A stretch of DNA of 64,000 bases from Cymbidium sinense (lineage: Eukaryota; Streptophyta; Magnoliopsida; Asparagales; Orchidaceae), in the NCBI GenBank assembly GCA_021442155.1, contig CM038223.1, positions 34,632,983-34,696,982 of the forward strand, read 5' to 3'. Numbering within the stretch: position 1 is the stretch's first letter; every line of letters begins with the position of its first letter. A program made the translations under genes and the position numbers. Shown here one piece after another: positions 11,405-22,455 of the stretch. Below the pieces are notes generated by a model. That model saw only the letters and a program-made list of their open reading frames with translations, did not search any database and was not told where the DNA came from.

Positions 11405-11575
11405 ATATAAGGCTGTCAAAAAAGCTCGTTGTTCACGAACGAGCCGAACATGAACAGATATTTCAAGCTCGATATATAAACGAGCCGAACACGAATAAAA
11501 TAAATTTTAAATGAGCCGAACACGAACAAGAGTTCTGTTCACTCAAGCTGGGCTCGTTTACACCGCCAGTAGAGA

Positions 11576-11989
11576 GTGCCTAAATTTGAACTATCATGAT
11601 GTCAGCCATTGGCATTAACATTATTGGAAGATATAAAAGAACAAAAAAGTTAACGGTTCAATTTGCAATAAGAAAGTGCTCTTCAGTCTATTTATCATTA
11701 AAATGTTGTAATTCTGTGGATGAAATTACATGTTCTCTTCTTGTTGACTAGATTATAAAAGTATTTAGTATCACAATCACTTTCAATTTTGTATTTAAAA
11801 TTAATTTTTAACTTTTTTCCATGTACAAAATTAATTATTCTTATTATTTTTGGGAATAGAAAAATTAGAATTGTTATTATATAATATAAATTTGTTTTCT
11901 AACTCTATAACCATATTTTGTGTGTACATATAGTAAATACATATAAGACAAGTTTAGTATGTATGAAATCTTACTTTGACATGTGGCGA
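11576..11989. other. Unassigned AT-rich spacer
   Basis: About 400 bp with no ORF, repeat or RNA feature that I can support. Confidence 0.4.
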
Positions 11990-13690
11990 ATGTTCAACGG
12001 TGATTGGTGAACTCCAGGGTCGTTGGAATGAGCAATCTATTGTTTATTTAGATATATGATAGATCTTACATAGTCAATTCCCATGTCAAGGTTGGATCGT
12101 TGAACTCTGGCCATTCAAGCTAATCAACCTTCCTCGATCACTCGTCTGCCATGGGCAAGTCATAATCCATGTAGTCAACTCCGTCTTCTTGCTCTTCTAG
12201 ATGTGCTTGAGCAGCATATTAATTGTCCAAAATATGAGCAAAAGCTAAGAAGAGAATGAGTTGCAATAATGCTTAAGAGAATAAAAGCTTAGGAATGAAA
12301 ATTTTGACAGCCTAGGGATTCTAATTATAAGCTGAACCCAATGCTGTGACAGAGCTTTTACAATGCCGAGGCATTGGCTTCTTAGTTTCTAAAATACAGG
12401 AACAACGCCTTGGCCCTCCACATGCAGTGCTTAGATACTGGTTAGTAGGTCAAGACGATTACAATGCTCGTTGAAAAGATACATTTATGATATTTAATAT
12501 TCATTAGTTTCATAACTGACATAATACAAAAAGCACACCAGATATTGATAGAGCATCGTGCTCTGACACAGTGCCACAACGCTGGTTAAAAGTTCTACTC
12601 TTTTGTTAAATATTGTTACCAACGTATCAGCCTTTTGAATTGCTTTTTAACTGACACCACAGTGCTATTTTGTCAGCGCCTAGGTGTTGGTTAACTAGTT
12701 TAGGTGCTGTGGTGTTGGCTTTATAGTGTCGAAGCACTGTCCTCTTTGGTTTCAAGACCTCTATTTCTGCTTGTCGGCACTGGGGTCCTAACTTCCCAGC
12801 ATAGAAGTACTAAACCCTAGGCACTGAAGCACTAACTTTTCATCATCGTGGCGCTAGTTCTCTAGTGTCGAGGCACTACCTCCTAGTTTAAAAATCAAAC
12901 ATCTATTTGTTTGCCATGTGAACATCTAAACCTACATGACATTCCAAAGAGATGTAAGCCCAATCTATATGTTCGCCATGTGAACTTTTAAACTCTATAT
13001 GACACTCCAAAAGGATGTAAGTCCAATATATTCGTTTATCATACGAACACCTAGTCCTGTTTAGCATTCCAAAAGAAAATAAGTCCAATCTTTTCATTCA
13101 CTATGTGAACGCCTAAATTATATCTAACTTTCAAAGGGATATAAGTCCATTTTAACGGCTTTCTAATAGATGTAAATCTGACATGTGTTTGCAATACAAG
13201 CACAATTTAAACACCTACACCATAACACCTACACTAAAATTCTAGTCTACTTGGGATATCTGAAATGATGCAAGTCATGGTTGCTAATCAGACTCTCCAG
13301 ACATTATGGCGAAGAGCCCTTTGATGTTGGTAGAATGGAATAATGATAGTCCCGGGATGACAGAAGCATGGGATCTTGATTGAGACTACCCACCTTTTTT
13401 CCTTTAGACAATCCATCCACACCACACTATTAGACACAATTTCATATCAGAGATATGTTTATTTCTAACCTTAATTGAGAGTGCTCTCTTACTTTGGTAA
13501 GAAGGGTAATTAACTATGGATGCTTACGTTCATAGGAATTAGAACTTAGATTTAAATAAACCCTAACATAATGTTAGAGAAAATATGGTTGAATACAAAT
13601 CAATCTATATCATGAAGAACAGAACTCCTTGAACATCCCTTAAAGATGGTGGAGATTTTCAAAGGTATTTTTCCTGAGCGATCAAAAAGT
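11990..13690 (-). mobile_element. Repeat Z, copy 1 (inverted relative to copy 2)
   Basis: 13,480-13,630 matches the reverse complement of 20,035-20,185 (GGGTAATTAACTATG, AACCATATTT/AAATATGGTTGAATA and ATCATGAA blocks in order). 13,250-13,480 matches 20,190-20,430; the palindrome array 12,890-13,200 matches 21,040-21,460; the 'GCACT/AGGTGCTG' block 12,300-12,880 matches 21,480-22,010. Copy 1 lacks the equivalent of about 20,430-21,030. The right end near 13,670 (rc: AAAAATACCTTTGAAAATC) resembles copy 2's left end (AAAAACACCTTTAAGGATG), which helps place one terminus. No coding capacity is visible, and the class is not recognised. Confidence 0.6.
12909..13110. repeat. 62-bp tandem array with a palindrome per unit (Z copy 1)
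   Basis: The near-palindrome GTTCGCCATGTGAAC and variants occur at 12,909, 12,971, 13,034 and 13,096 (62, 63 and 62 bp apart). The spacer holds GACATTCCAAAGAGATGTAA and AGTCCAATCT-type words. Copy 2 carries the same unit with an extra palindrome. Confidence 0.85.
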
Positions 13691-13699
13691 TATATCAAT

Positions 13700-13995
13700 T
13701 TATATTTATTAAGCCTAAAAACTAAAATTTAAATGATACTGTTTACGAACAAGCCTTAATTAAACTATAATTGAGCTCCTTAATGAGGTTGTTCACAATC
13801 TTTAAATAATACTTACTATTTATGAACATAAATGAACTGAATAACAAGTTGTTCAAGCTTATTCATTTAGCAATCGAGTATTTCAAAAGTGTCCAAGCTC
13901 ATCCTATTAATTAATCAAATGATCATGAATGAGCTCTAATCGAGCCGAGTCATGAGTAGCTTGTTGAATGCTCGGTTCATTTGCAGCCCTAATTT
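13700..13995. mobile_element. GAGC-type element, third, partial copy
   Basis: GTTTACGAACAAGCC, TTGAGCTCCTTAATGAG, TTGTTCAAGCTTATTC, TAATCGAGCCGAGTCATGAG and GCTCGGTTCATTTGCAGCCC words mark a diverged relative of the GCTCG elements. The tRNA-like core is absent. Confidence 0.5.
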
Positions 13996-16900
13996 CATCC
14001 CCTTGATCATTTTGGAAGCGAATCTCGTTCCATTCGATTTATGTTTGGCTTGGATCAAGCAACGTGAGTTGACTGACGTTCGTCTCTTGCAAAAGGTTAT
14101 GGATGAATCATTATCCATCTGTCCATCATGATTAGGATAGATGAATGTAATTATCATGTGTTTACTCTCGGCCATCCAATCTTTCATCAGATGGTTTGGG
14201 ATGAAAGTGCATCTACTGCCATCCGAGTCACTGGCATCGTGGGATAAGTTTAATAACCAATTCTACTACTCCGCTTATTAAGTATAGCTAACTAGTTTGC
14301 TGGCAATGTAATCTGATTAACTACGGGTTTAGTTAGATTTAAATGGTCAAAACTTTAAAATATCATAACTAATTATAAATTAATTTAAAAAATATAAATA
14401 ATGGCTTGTTGAAAAGCTTAAATATAGTAGAATCTAAACAAAATAAAAGCCCCAAATTTCATTGGGTAATTTTAGATTAATTTCGGTTTTAATGAAAATA
14501 ATCAAATCTTAATTACACCTTAATCATTAGCCCAATTAATTTAAAAATTTTAAAGATTGAAATTGAAGCTAAGACGCATCTTGCATGATTAGTTCATAGT
14601 GGATTATGAGTTACATAAATTTTAAGTTCAAACCCCTAACTTAATGAAATTAATTATTATCAAATCTATAAAATTGGGAAAATTTTTGGAGATAACCTAA
14701 ACCAACATAATTGACACTAATGAACCCTAATAAATGTTGAAACTCTTTGAGTTGTAGTGAATCTCAAAATTACCTAATAACAAATTAATTTGATTAATTA
14801 ATTCATTTAATTAAATTAAACTTAGAAAATTCACAATAAATCAACCAATAAACTAAAATATAAATGAACCCTCACTAGATTCACATTTCAGAGGAAACTA
14901 AGAGAAATTTAAATGCCCTAATTAACACTTAGTGTTTTAAGTATGATTTGGGTTCCTTTGAAAATAATAAATCATTAATTACCCTAAAAATTTTAATTGT
15001 TTGGCTTGAAATTTCCAGAGAATAAAATTGACATAGTGTTTTAGGTATGATTTGGGTTCCTTTGAAAATAATAAATCATTAATTACCCTAAAAATATTAA
15101 TTGTTTGGCTTGAAATTTCCAGAGAATAAAATTGACATAGTGATACACTCGTAATAAAAATTTCAATCACAAGTTATGAATTTTCAAAATCACATAAGAT
15201 ATTTTAAGGGAAATGAGATATAAAAAAGTCAAAATTATGAAAATACTCAAAATTGATCTAGAATATTTTAATTAACACCAAAGGACCTAGAAAAAAAGTA
15301 AGCCTATGAAGTTTTTAAAAGTCTAAAACCATCAAATTAGGATAATTAATTAATTAAATAAATGATGTAATTTACCTAGAACTTATAAAATCATAATAAA
15401 TCACACATGACTCAAAAAAATGAAAAAAACCTTATATGGGTTTGTTTAATAGATAATTAATGAATGAAGTTAAAATCCCCAATTTGTTTAGGGTATTTTG
15501 AGTGTAATAATTTAATTATGAAAGTCTTAATTATTGTAATTAATCAATATTTATAATCCCAAATGGTTTATGGATTTTGTGGTTTACTTTCTTTGTTATG
15601 GTGCATGTTTAGGAAATTTCTCATAACTTTTGGACTTATACTTAATGATTATTTACATTTTAGGGGTAAATTGGTTTAATTTTAGAATTGAATACTTACT
15701 AAATTATAAGAAATTATAAAAATATGAAATTTAACTTAAGACTCTTTAATCAATAAAGAGTAACATTAGAAAAAGCTTAATCAAACCTAAGCTCAATTAA
15801 CTTAAGAAAGTTCCCATTTCCATCCAAGTCATAAGTATACATACCATCTATATACATTAAATAAACTAAATAACATAAGGATGATTCATATAATATGGAC
15901 CTTCCTAATTATGTTTCATCACTCTCAAAGAGGAGCCACTTTAAGTAATAATAATCAAGCCCCATGCTATTTACAATATTAATACAACCTAAACAGAAAC
16001 TAGAATTCAATTTAAAAATCTTTACCTAAGTCACTAATCATTTGAATTAGAACCACCCAATGGTAATAAATTAAACATTGTTCTCAAATTATAATTCAAA
16101 TATTAAAGCTTAGCTTCGTCTCACCACACTACCTTTCGCATATACGTTAGATTTATATGTCATCGATTCTAGACAAAAGGTTTAGTTAGTGTTTGATTGA
16201 GATGTATTGATTTTCTTATTTTTTAGTGTACTATTTTAGACTAGATGTTAAGATTGTATGCTCATAGTTTAGATGGTAGCATGATATTTATTAGATTAAT
16301 ATTATTTTTTTGTAGATGATTGTGTTTAATAAAATGGACTACTATAAAAAAAATTAAGCTTAATGATTTTTCTTGTAGGTGCTTCTTTCCCTTTAGCAAA
16401 GCCAATTAGGGCAGGTGGGCTTGGTATCCATTAGTGCTAAGCTCTATTATATGAACTATAACTGCTTGACTTGTATATATGTTAGGAGTAACCTCTATTT
16501 TGTAAGTTTAGTTAGAATTTATTTTTAAATTTTTTAGATATAATTTTGTAATTATAGCTAGGATTAAAGCCATGGGGGATGAGCAGCTGCTAGATGACAT
16601 AAATTTGGGAGGCTTATAAATCCTAAAGCACTCAAGATTATGAAGAGAAGATGAAGATGCTTATATTTTATTTTGTACTCTTTGCTCTAGACTGGATTGT
16701 ATAAGAGTAGAGTTTGATTGCCCATTTTCTTCTTCTTTTGGTATCTATAGTAGAACCTAGCCGCATTGGCCTTTCTATTATTTTAATTTGATTTGTTTGA
16801 TTTGGTGTGTTTATTTTGATTGCATAATAGAAACAACATGCTTTTTCAGATGTTTCTTAAAGTGTGATGTTTGTTGTATGTGGCTTGGATTTTAGCAGGA

Positions 16901-17284
16901 TTTTTATGATTTAAATTTTCTAGCCCAATTAAATTAATTAACTCAAAATCAAAGTTAACACAACTTGTAACCTCATTTTAAAGCCTAGGAATTAATCGTA
17001 TGAATGTATAACTATATCATATGGATCTTGTTTCTTTCTTCTTGAATATGGAGAATCTTTACTCATTGTACAATAAGGGGGAGTGTAGGCCAATTAACAT
17101 CAACCCTCTTGCATGGGAAACCCCTCCCTCATGGATTGAGCCATAACTTAATTTCATCATGCATATAGACATACTTATCCACCCAAGCCTGATTCAAACT
17201 TAAGAGTCTAAAAATTTTAAAATAAAAAGAAAATTTTTTATTTTATTAGTCTAGGACATTATTCATACAAATCATGATCTATAA
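13996..17284 (+). mobile_element. X-family LTR relative X2a (truncated)
   Basis: Runs collinear with the 3' half of the long LTR at 56,285-63,999. 13,996-14,240 resembles 59,320-59,520. 14,250-15,800 is the TTAATTAA-rich part. 15,980-16,160 matches 62,080-62,230. 16,190-16,440 matches 62,290-62,510 (GATGTATTG, TACTATTTTAGACTAGATGTTA, GTGGGCTTGGTATCC). 16,560-16,790 matches 62,630-62,890 (ATGGGGGATGAGCAG, CTAGAAGG-like block, TTGTATAAGAGTAGAG, CCGCATTGGCC). 17,080-17,284 matches 63,200-63,400. It stops where X2b begins. Divergence is clearly higher than between X and C, so this is an older member or a subfamily. No coding potential. Confidence 0.6.
14932..15139. repeat. Recent 104-bp tandem duplication
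   Basis: 14,932-15,035 is repeated at 15,036-15,139 with about three differences (GTGTTTTAAG versus GTGTTTTAGG; AAAAATTTTAATTG versus AAAAATATTAATTG). It lies within X2a. An apparent - strand ORF at 14,979-15,170 reads through both copies and is an artefact. Confidence 0.95.
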
Positions 17285-20004
17285 ATTAATCCAAACTATT
17301 TAAAATTGAATATACTCAAACTCTTTCAAACAAAATTTGAACTTGATTGAAGCCTTATCAAGACTCAATTTGGCTAATTGGCAAGCCTAGCCTATGTTAA
17401 TCCAATTGAACCTTGTTGGGCCAAAGTCAAATCTAACTTGATCTAAGCCAAATTGAGTCATTCCAAATCTTTATAATCACTCCAATTATCTAATTGAAAA
17501 TGCCTCATGATCAATTACAACTAAATTTAGCCAATTGACTCATTCAACCCAACCTAGCCCAATTTGACCTAAAGGGCTAAATTGAGCTAGAAATCAACCC
17601 AACCCAAATGAATTCTTACAAGCAATTCCAAATAAGCAATTGATCATATTACAACTCCCAATTGAAGTCGAGTAGGCCAATTGGGTCAATTAATCCACTT
17701 GATCTCATTTGACCACTGAGCTAAATCTTGATCCAACCTAAATTGGATAAAAATAATAATTGCAATCAATCCCAAGATGACTATTGATCATCACCCCACT
17801 CCCAATTGAGCCTAATGGAGCCAAATTAATCTTGATCTAATTCAAATTGAACTAAATCAACACTTACAATGAGCTTCAAATTGATTATGAATACTTTTGA
17901 ATGATCAATTGAAGTCAATTTGATTAACTTAACCCAATTGACCAACTTAGCCTTAATTGACCTAAAGGCTTAAATTGAACCAAAATTCAATCCTAGTCAA
18001 ATTAAATCAAATCAAAGCTTATGATTAATCCTAAAGAACAATTAAATATAACTCAACCCCTAATTGCACCATATTTGGCCAATTTGACCAAATTGGACAA
18101 CTCGAATCATTTGACTCATATGAATGAGCCAAATTCAAATCCACTCCAAATTAAATCAAACTAATTGCACCAATGTATTCCAAATTAAACTTAACCTAAT
18201 AGCCCCTTGGGCCTAATTTGATCAATTTAGCAACCTAAGCTAATTAAACCCAAATTAACCTATAAGAGTTTAAATAATTTTGCTACGTTGTTTGCTCCTG
18301 AGACCTAATCTTCAATAGAAGGACTTCATCTATGATAAATGAAGCTACCTTGAATAATTTTGCCAATAGTTATAGCTCCAGCGAGGTAAATTCCTTCAAA
18401 CCATAGAAATCCCATTGGTTGTTACTGTTTTGTGAAGAAAATTGGTGTTTCATGCAAATCACACCATATGGAACCTTGTATTTTTTATTTTAATCCTAAT
18501 GGAGTTGATTTCATCGTGAAATGAGTCACGGTTGGTTCAAAACAAGTAGCAAAAGATGAATGATGTTTGTTTCTTGCTAAAGGAGGAAGACAAATCACGG
18601 GCCATCCAGCTCGCATTAATAGAATGGATGGCCGAGAATAATCAACATTAGAATTTTTAATTTAATCCCTTTTAAATTATGAGAACAATTAAAGCTATTC
18701 AATCAAATAGTTTAGGATAAAATTGTGTCTACCGCTGTTGAGTCAACAACTATAAGGGATAATTTAGATAACTAATCCCATAACGCCAAGTGTAAAGAGT
18801 GGCAAACTTAGCTCTAAATATGCAAAATGGCTTAAATAAATGTGATTAATTAGATAGAACTTTAAAAATAATAATTAATTATAAAAATACAAATAACTAC
18901 ACTTGGGAAAGCTTATAAAAAGAAGAATTTAAGAAAAATAAAAGCCTCAATTTTTATTATGTAGGCATAAACTAATTAGGGTTTGAATATTTCATTAATA
19001 TTAGAATTAAGCTTTAATTACTTTTCCAAGTGACTTGAAATTTTTGATGACCATTCTATGGAACGATCTCTACTTTCCATAATTATTTTAAGTTAATTAA
19101 GTGAGTACATTGGGAAATTCATATTTTCAAACCTTAATTAATGATTTTGGCTATTGAATAAATTAATTTAATTAAGAAAATAAAGTATTAAAGTGATAAA
19201 ATAAATACATAATTATTTTAAAATAAAGTTGCAAAGTGAAAAAATATACAAATAATTATTTTAAAATAAAATATTAATGTGATAGAATAAGCACATAATT
19301 ATTTTAAAATGAAGTATTAAAGTAATAAATAGTTGAGGATATCATTGAGTAAATCTTCACTTATTCATTTTAATCTTAAAATGTCTTTCATATTATTATA
19401 ATTCCATTCAAGCTTAAAATAAACTTAAGAACTTAAGAATTAATTAAAAAATTTTATGCTTCATTAAGAAGGCTTAAAAATCATAAAATACATCATAAAT
19501 CTAACCTTAAGATAAAGTGTTAAAAAGGGATATGATTCAATTTAAGTGAAATTGACAAGTTTTAGAACACTAAGTCTATATTAAATAAAAATTTATTTTG
19601 TAACCTAAAATTCACTTCTTAAATTGCTAATCACTTGCATTAAAACACCGTGTGGTTAATTATTTAAACTTATCATTTAATTCATAACTCAAATAATAAT
19701 TCTTAAATTTGTCATACCACATTAACCTTTATATGCACAATAGGTTGATAGGTCACCAATCTTAAACTTAGGTTAGGTGGGTGCTTTATTGTGATGTATT
19801 GCTTTTCTTATTTTATGATGTACTATTTTATACTAGATGTTAGGATTTTTTGTACATTATTCTAGATGGAAGAGCATTATTTATTAGATTAATGATATTT
19901 TCTATAGGGGCTATGCTTAGTTAAATGGAATACTATGCTAATAATAATAAATTGAATGTTCTTGTTTGCAGGTATTGCATCCTCCTTCACCGGTCCAAAA
20001 AAAC
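17285..20004 (+). mobile_element. X-family LTR X2b, 5' part
   Basis: 17,340-18,270 is the degenerate 'CCAATTGACCCAA / TTGGCCAA' tract also found at 57,500-58,500 and, inverted, at 42,000-43,200. 18,300-18,660 occupies the position of 59,150-59,540. 18,700-19,500 is TTAATTA-rich. 19,560-19,960 matches 15,990-16,350 (TGTGATGTATTGCTTTTC, ATGATGTACTATTTTATACT). It is interrupted at about 20,005 by Z copy 2 and resumes at 22,456. Together with 22,456-24,090 this looks like the 5' LTR of the gag element that follows. Confidence 0.55.
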
Positions 20005-21126
20005 ACCTTTAAGGATGCACTCTATCATATTTAAATGAGATGGATAGGAGTATGTTCTTTCATGATGTAGATTAATATATATTCAACCATATTTCCTTTA
20101 ACATTATTTTATAGTTTGTTTATATCTGAGTTCTACATCCTATGGATGCTGGCCTTCATAGTTAATTACCCCTCTTACCACATCAAGAGAGAACTCTTAA
20201 TTAAGGTTAGAAATAAACATATCTTTTTGATGTGTAATGATGTTTTGTGGTATATTATGACATAGCTGACTATTAGGGGGAGGTAGAATTCGCATAGAAA
20301 ATAAAGAGACCTATCATTCCGTTTTAAATTAGAGCATATTTTTTGTGAGAATGATGATGCGCCTGATCAATATCCCATGGTTCTATAATCCTGAGATATT
20401 GTAGTCCCTAGTCTACTTAATTAGAGGAGGTAGTTAACCTAACTTGATCGAAGAATCCTTGTCAACAGTTTTGGTTTGTGTTGTTTAATGTTATCTTGTA
20501 GACTTGGGCGGAGTTTGTCTAAAGAGAAAAATTTTAAGTCAATCTTAGCTAATATAAGGCTTTATGCCTATCAAATATATTCCATAATTCATGACTCAAA
20601 GAGCAAAGACATTAGGGAACATACGTGTACTGCTGTGACTGTAATATAGTAGAGCTTTTTAGGGGAGCTAAACTACCCGATCAAAAGGTAGTGATCATAT
20701 TTGAATTTTACATGGTGTCATTTAATGATAAAACCACACAGACAGAGGATATAAGCTATGTACTTATTGACGTGAGATTATTTGAGTTTGAATATAGCTA
20801 TATATTTAATTTGATATTAGCTCTTTATAAGCTAGAGTTTTCTTGACTTATCATCCTTGATAAATAATGATGGATGGGGTAGATGATTTTTGTATTAAAT
20901 TAATTTGAATAATAAAATTCATTTCATTTAGAGGTATCTCCTTTAATTATAATATTCAATCAATATGATCATCATCGAGGTGAGTTAGGTTATTATAACC
21001 CAGACCCAATCGTGAGACCCAACCTGAGAGGGTGTTCGCTTAGCAAATAGATAGAAGATTGGGTTTACATCCCATTAGAATGCCAAATTATATGGATTTA
21101 TCCACATGGTGGAAGGATATATTGTT

Positions 21127-21466
21127 GTTCATGCGATGAACAAATTATGAGATGTTTGCATGGTGAACAAATAAAATATTGGGCTTACATCTCTTTGGAA
21201 TGCCAAAATTATGTAGATGTTCACATGATGAACATATAAGGCATATTCACATGATGAACAAATAGAAGATTAGACTTATATCCCTTTGGTATGTCAAATT
21301 ATATAGATGTTTACATGTGAACATATAGGGGTTATTCACATGGAGAACAGATAGAAGATTGAGCTTACAATCATTTGAAATGCAAAATTATATGTATGTT
21401 CACATTATGAATGGATATATTGTTGTTCATGTGGCGAACAAATTATGAGATGTTCACATGTCTAAT
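21127..21466. repeat. 90-bp tandem array with paired palindromes (Z copy 2)
   Basis: GTTCACATGATGAAC-type near-palindromes come in pairs 25-27 bp apart: 21,127/21,154, 21,219/21,245, 21,309/21,334 and 21,398/21,424, with a further half at 21,453. Pairs repeat every 89-92 bp. Between pairs lies GGGCTTACATCTCTTTGGAA, the same spacer as in copy 1 but reversed. Confidence 0.85.
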
Positions 21467-21479
21467 GAAGCTATAAGTT

Positions 21480-22010
21480 TACTTTAAAAGTATGAAGGAT
21501 CAATGCTTCGATGCTAAAAAGGTAGCACCTCAGTGATATCATAATGGCACCCTAGAATTGCTGAGATGGAATTTTGATAGGATGTATATATATAGCATTC
21601 TAAAGCACAATGTCTCGGTGCCACATGGGTAGTGCCGCAACATTTTAATTATTGATCGGTTTAACCTATCGAATGATGTCTTGACATGGGAGGTATAGCG
21701 CCTAGGTGCTATGTTAAGAGAATGAAACTTGAGAGCTTGGCACCTCAGTGCTTAGTTTTGACACCTTGACACTATGGGGGCAGATCCCCTAGCACCTTGG
21801 CACTATGGGATAAATCCCCTGAAGATTTCATTTTTGATAGATTGACACCTTAGCACTATGGGGGCAAATCTCTTAGCACCTTAATGCTATGGGGAAGTTC
21901 TAAGAAGATTTTATTTTTGAGAGCTTAGCATCTTGGTGCTAGATTCTAAAGCCTAAGTGCTATGGGGTAGATCCCCTAGTGCTTCGATGCTGTGGGGATA
22001 AATTGCACAT
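21480..22010. repeat. Degenerate 'CACCTTGGCACTATGGGG' array (Z copy 2)
   Basis: About ten imperfect units of AGCACCTTGGCACTATGGGG and GATAAATCCCCT words, some with ATTTTGAGAGCTT spacers. The inverted counterpart is at 12,300-12,880 (AGTGTCGAGGCACTACC-type words). Confidence 0.75.
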
Positions 22011-22455
22011 ATTGAACAAAATTCTTCAATATTTCTTTGGTTTTTATAAAACATTTGGCAGAATAACACTTTAGCAATGCTATATTGTTATTAAATTAGT
22101 GCAAAGCACTCTTCTCTCTTGTTCTGGATCTAAAATTGATGGAGGGGAGGGTTTTTTCTTCTCACATCAGAACTATGTTCGATGATGGTGGGTCTTTGGG
22201 TTTTGATTTCTAGAGTATACAACGTTCCTTTTGCTTAGAGGAAGAATTCATTTAGCGATGACTTCTTGGGAAGTGAGAATGAATGCTAGTAGGAAGAGAG
22301 AGAGACTCAGGGGGGGGGGGAAGAGAGGACCTCAAGGAGTAGACTGGACACCATCTCAAAAGTCAGTGCAAAGCATTAGTGCCAAGATCATAACACCGTG
22401 GAGCTATAGCCAATTTTTTATTATTATTTCATTATTAGTATTATTTATTTATTTT

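Larger units (their letters stand above)
10985..11575. mobile_element. GAGC/GCTCG-rich short element, copy 2, with tRNA-like core
   Basis: Same internal order as the copy at 3,936: GCTCG words, TTCGATCGTGTTCGGCTCG, TTTAGCTCGAAATAAAAAATT, a microsatellite, an ACACATACA stretch, a tRNA-like segment, then GCTCGTTGTTC and GAGCCGAACACGAA words, ending GGGCTCGTTTACACC. The 150-codon ORF at 11,062-11,514 is only a translation of the subrepeats and the TTA microsatellite (its middle is an Ile/Tyr/Leu run), so it is not annotated as a gene. Confidence 0.65.
20005..22455 (+). mobile_element. Repeat Z, copy 2, inserted in LTR X2b
   Basis: The X2b LTR reading breaks at about 20,005 and resumes at about 22,456 (ATTTAAGTATAACCC, AGGTGGGCTTGGTATCC), so this 2.45-kb block is an insertion. 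AAACACC lies on both sides (19,999-20,009 and 22,463-22,469), a possible target duplication, but part of it may belong to the element's end. Inside, in order: 20,035-20,430 shared with copy 1, 20,430-21,030 absent from copy 1, a palindrome array, a 'CACCTTGGCACTATGGGG' array, and an AT-rich end with a G10 run at about 22,311. The ORFs at 20,625 and 22,231 show no recognisable domain and I do not call them genes. Confidence 0.6.

Noticed and set aside
11062..11514. 150-codon ORF on the + strand, the longest in the window
   Set aside because: It translates GCTCG subrepeats, a TTA microsatellite (Ile/Tyr/Leu run) and a tRNA-like segment. Copy 1 of the same element has no matching frame.
12909..13110. 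CRISPR-like array (regular 62-bp spacing)
   Set aside because: Spacers are themselves repeated and diverged, the context is a eukaryotic repeat, and no cas-like genes are present; it is a minisatellite.
12200..22010. One large foldback DNA transposon with Z arms as terminal inverted repeats
   Set aside because: Copy 2 of Z interrupts an LTR that resumes on its far side, so it is a separate insertion; the enclosed sequence belongs to X-family LTRs.
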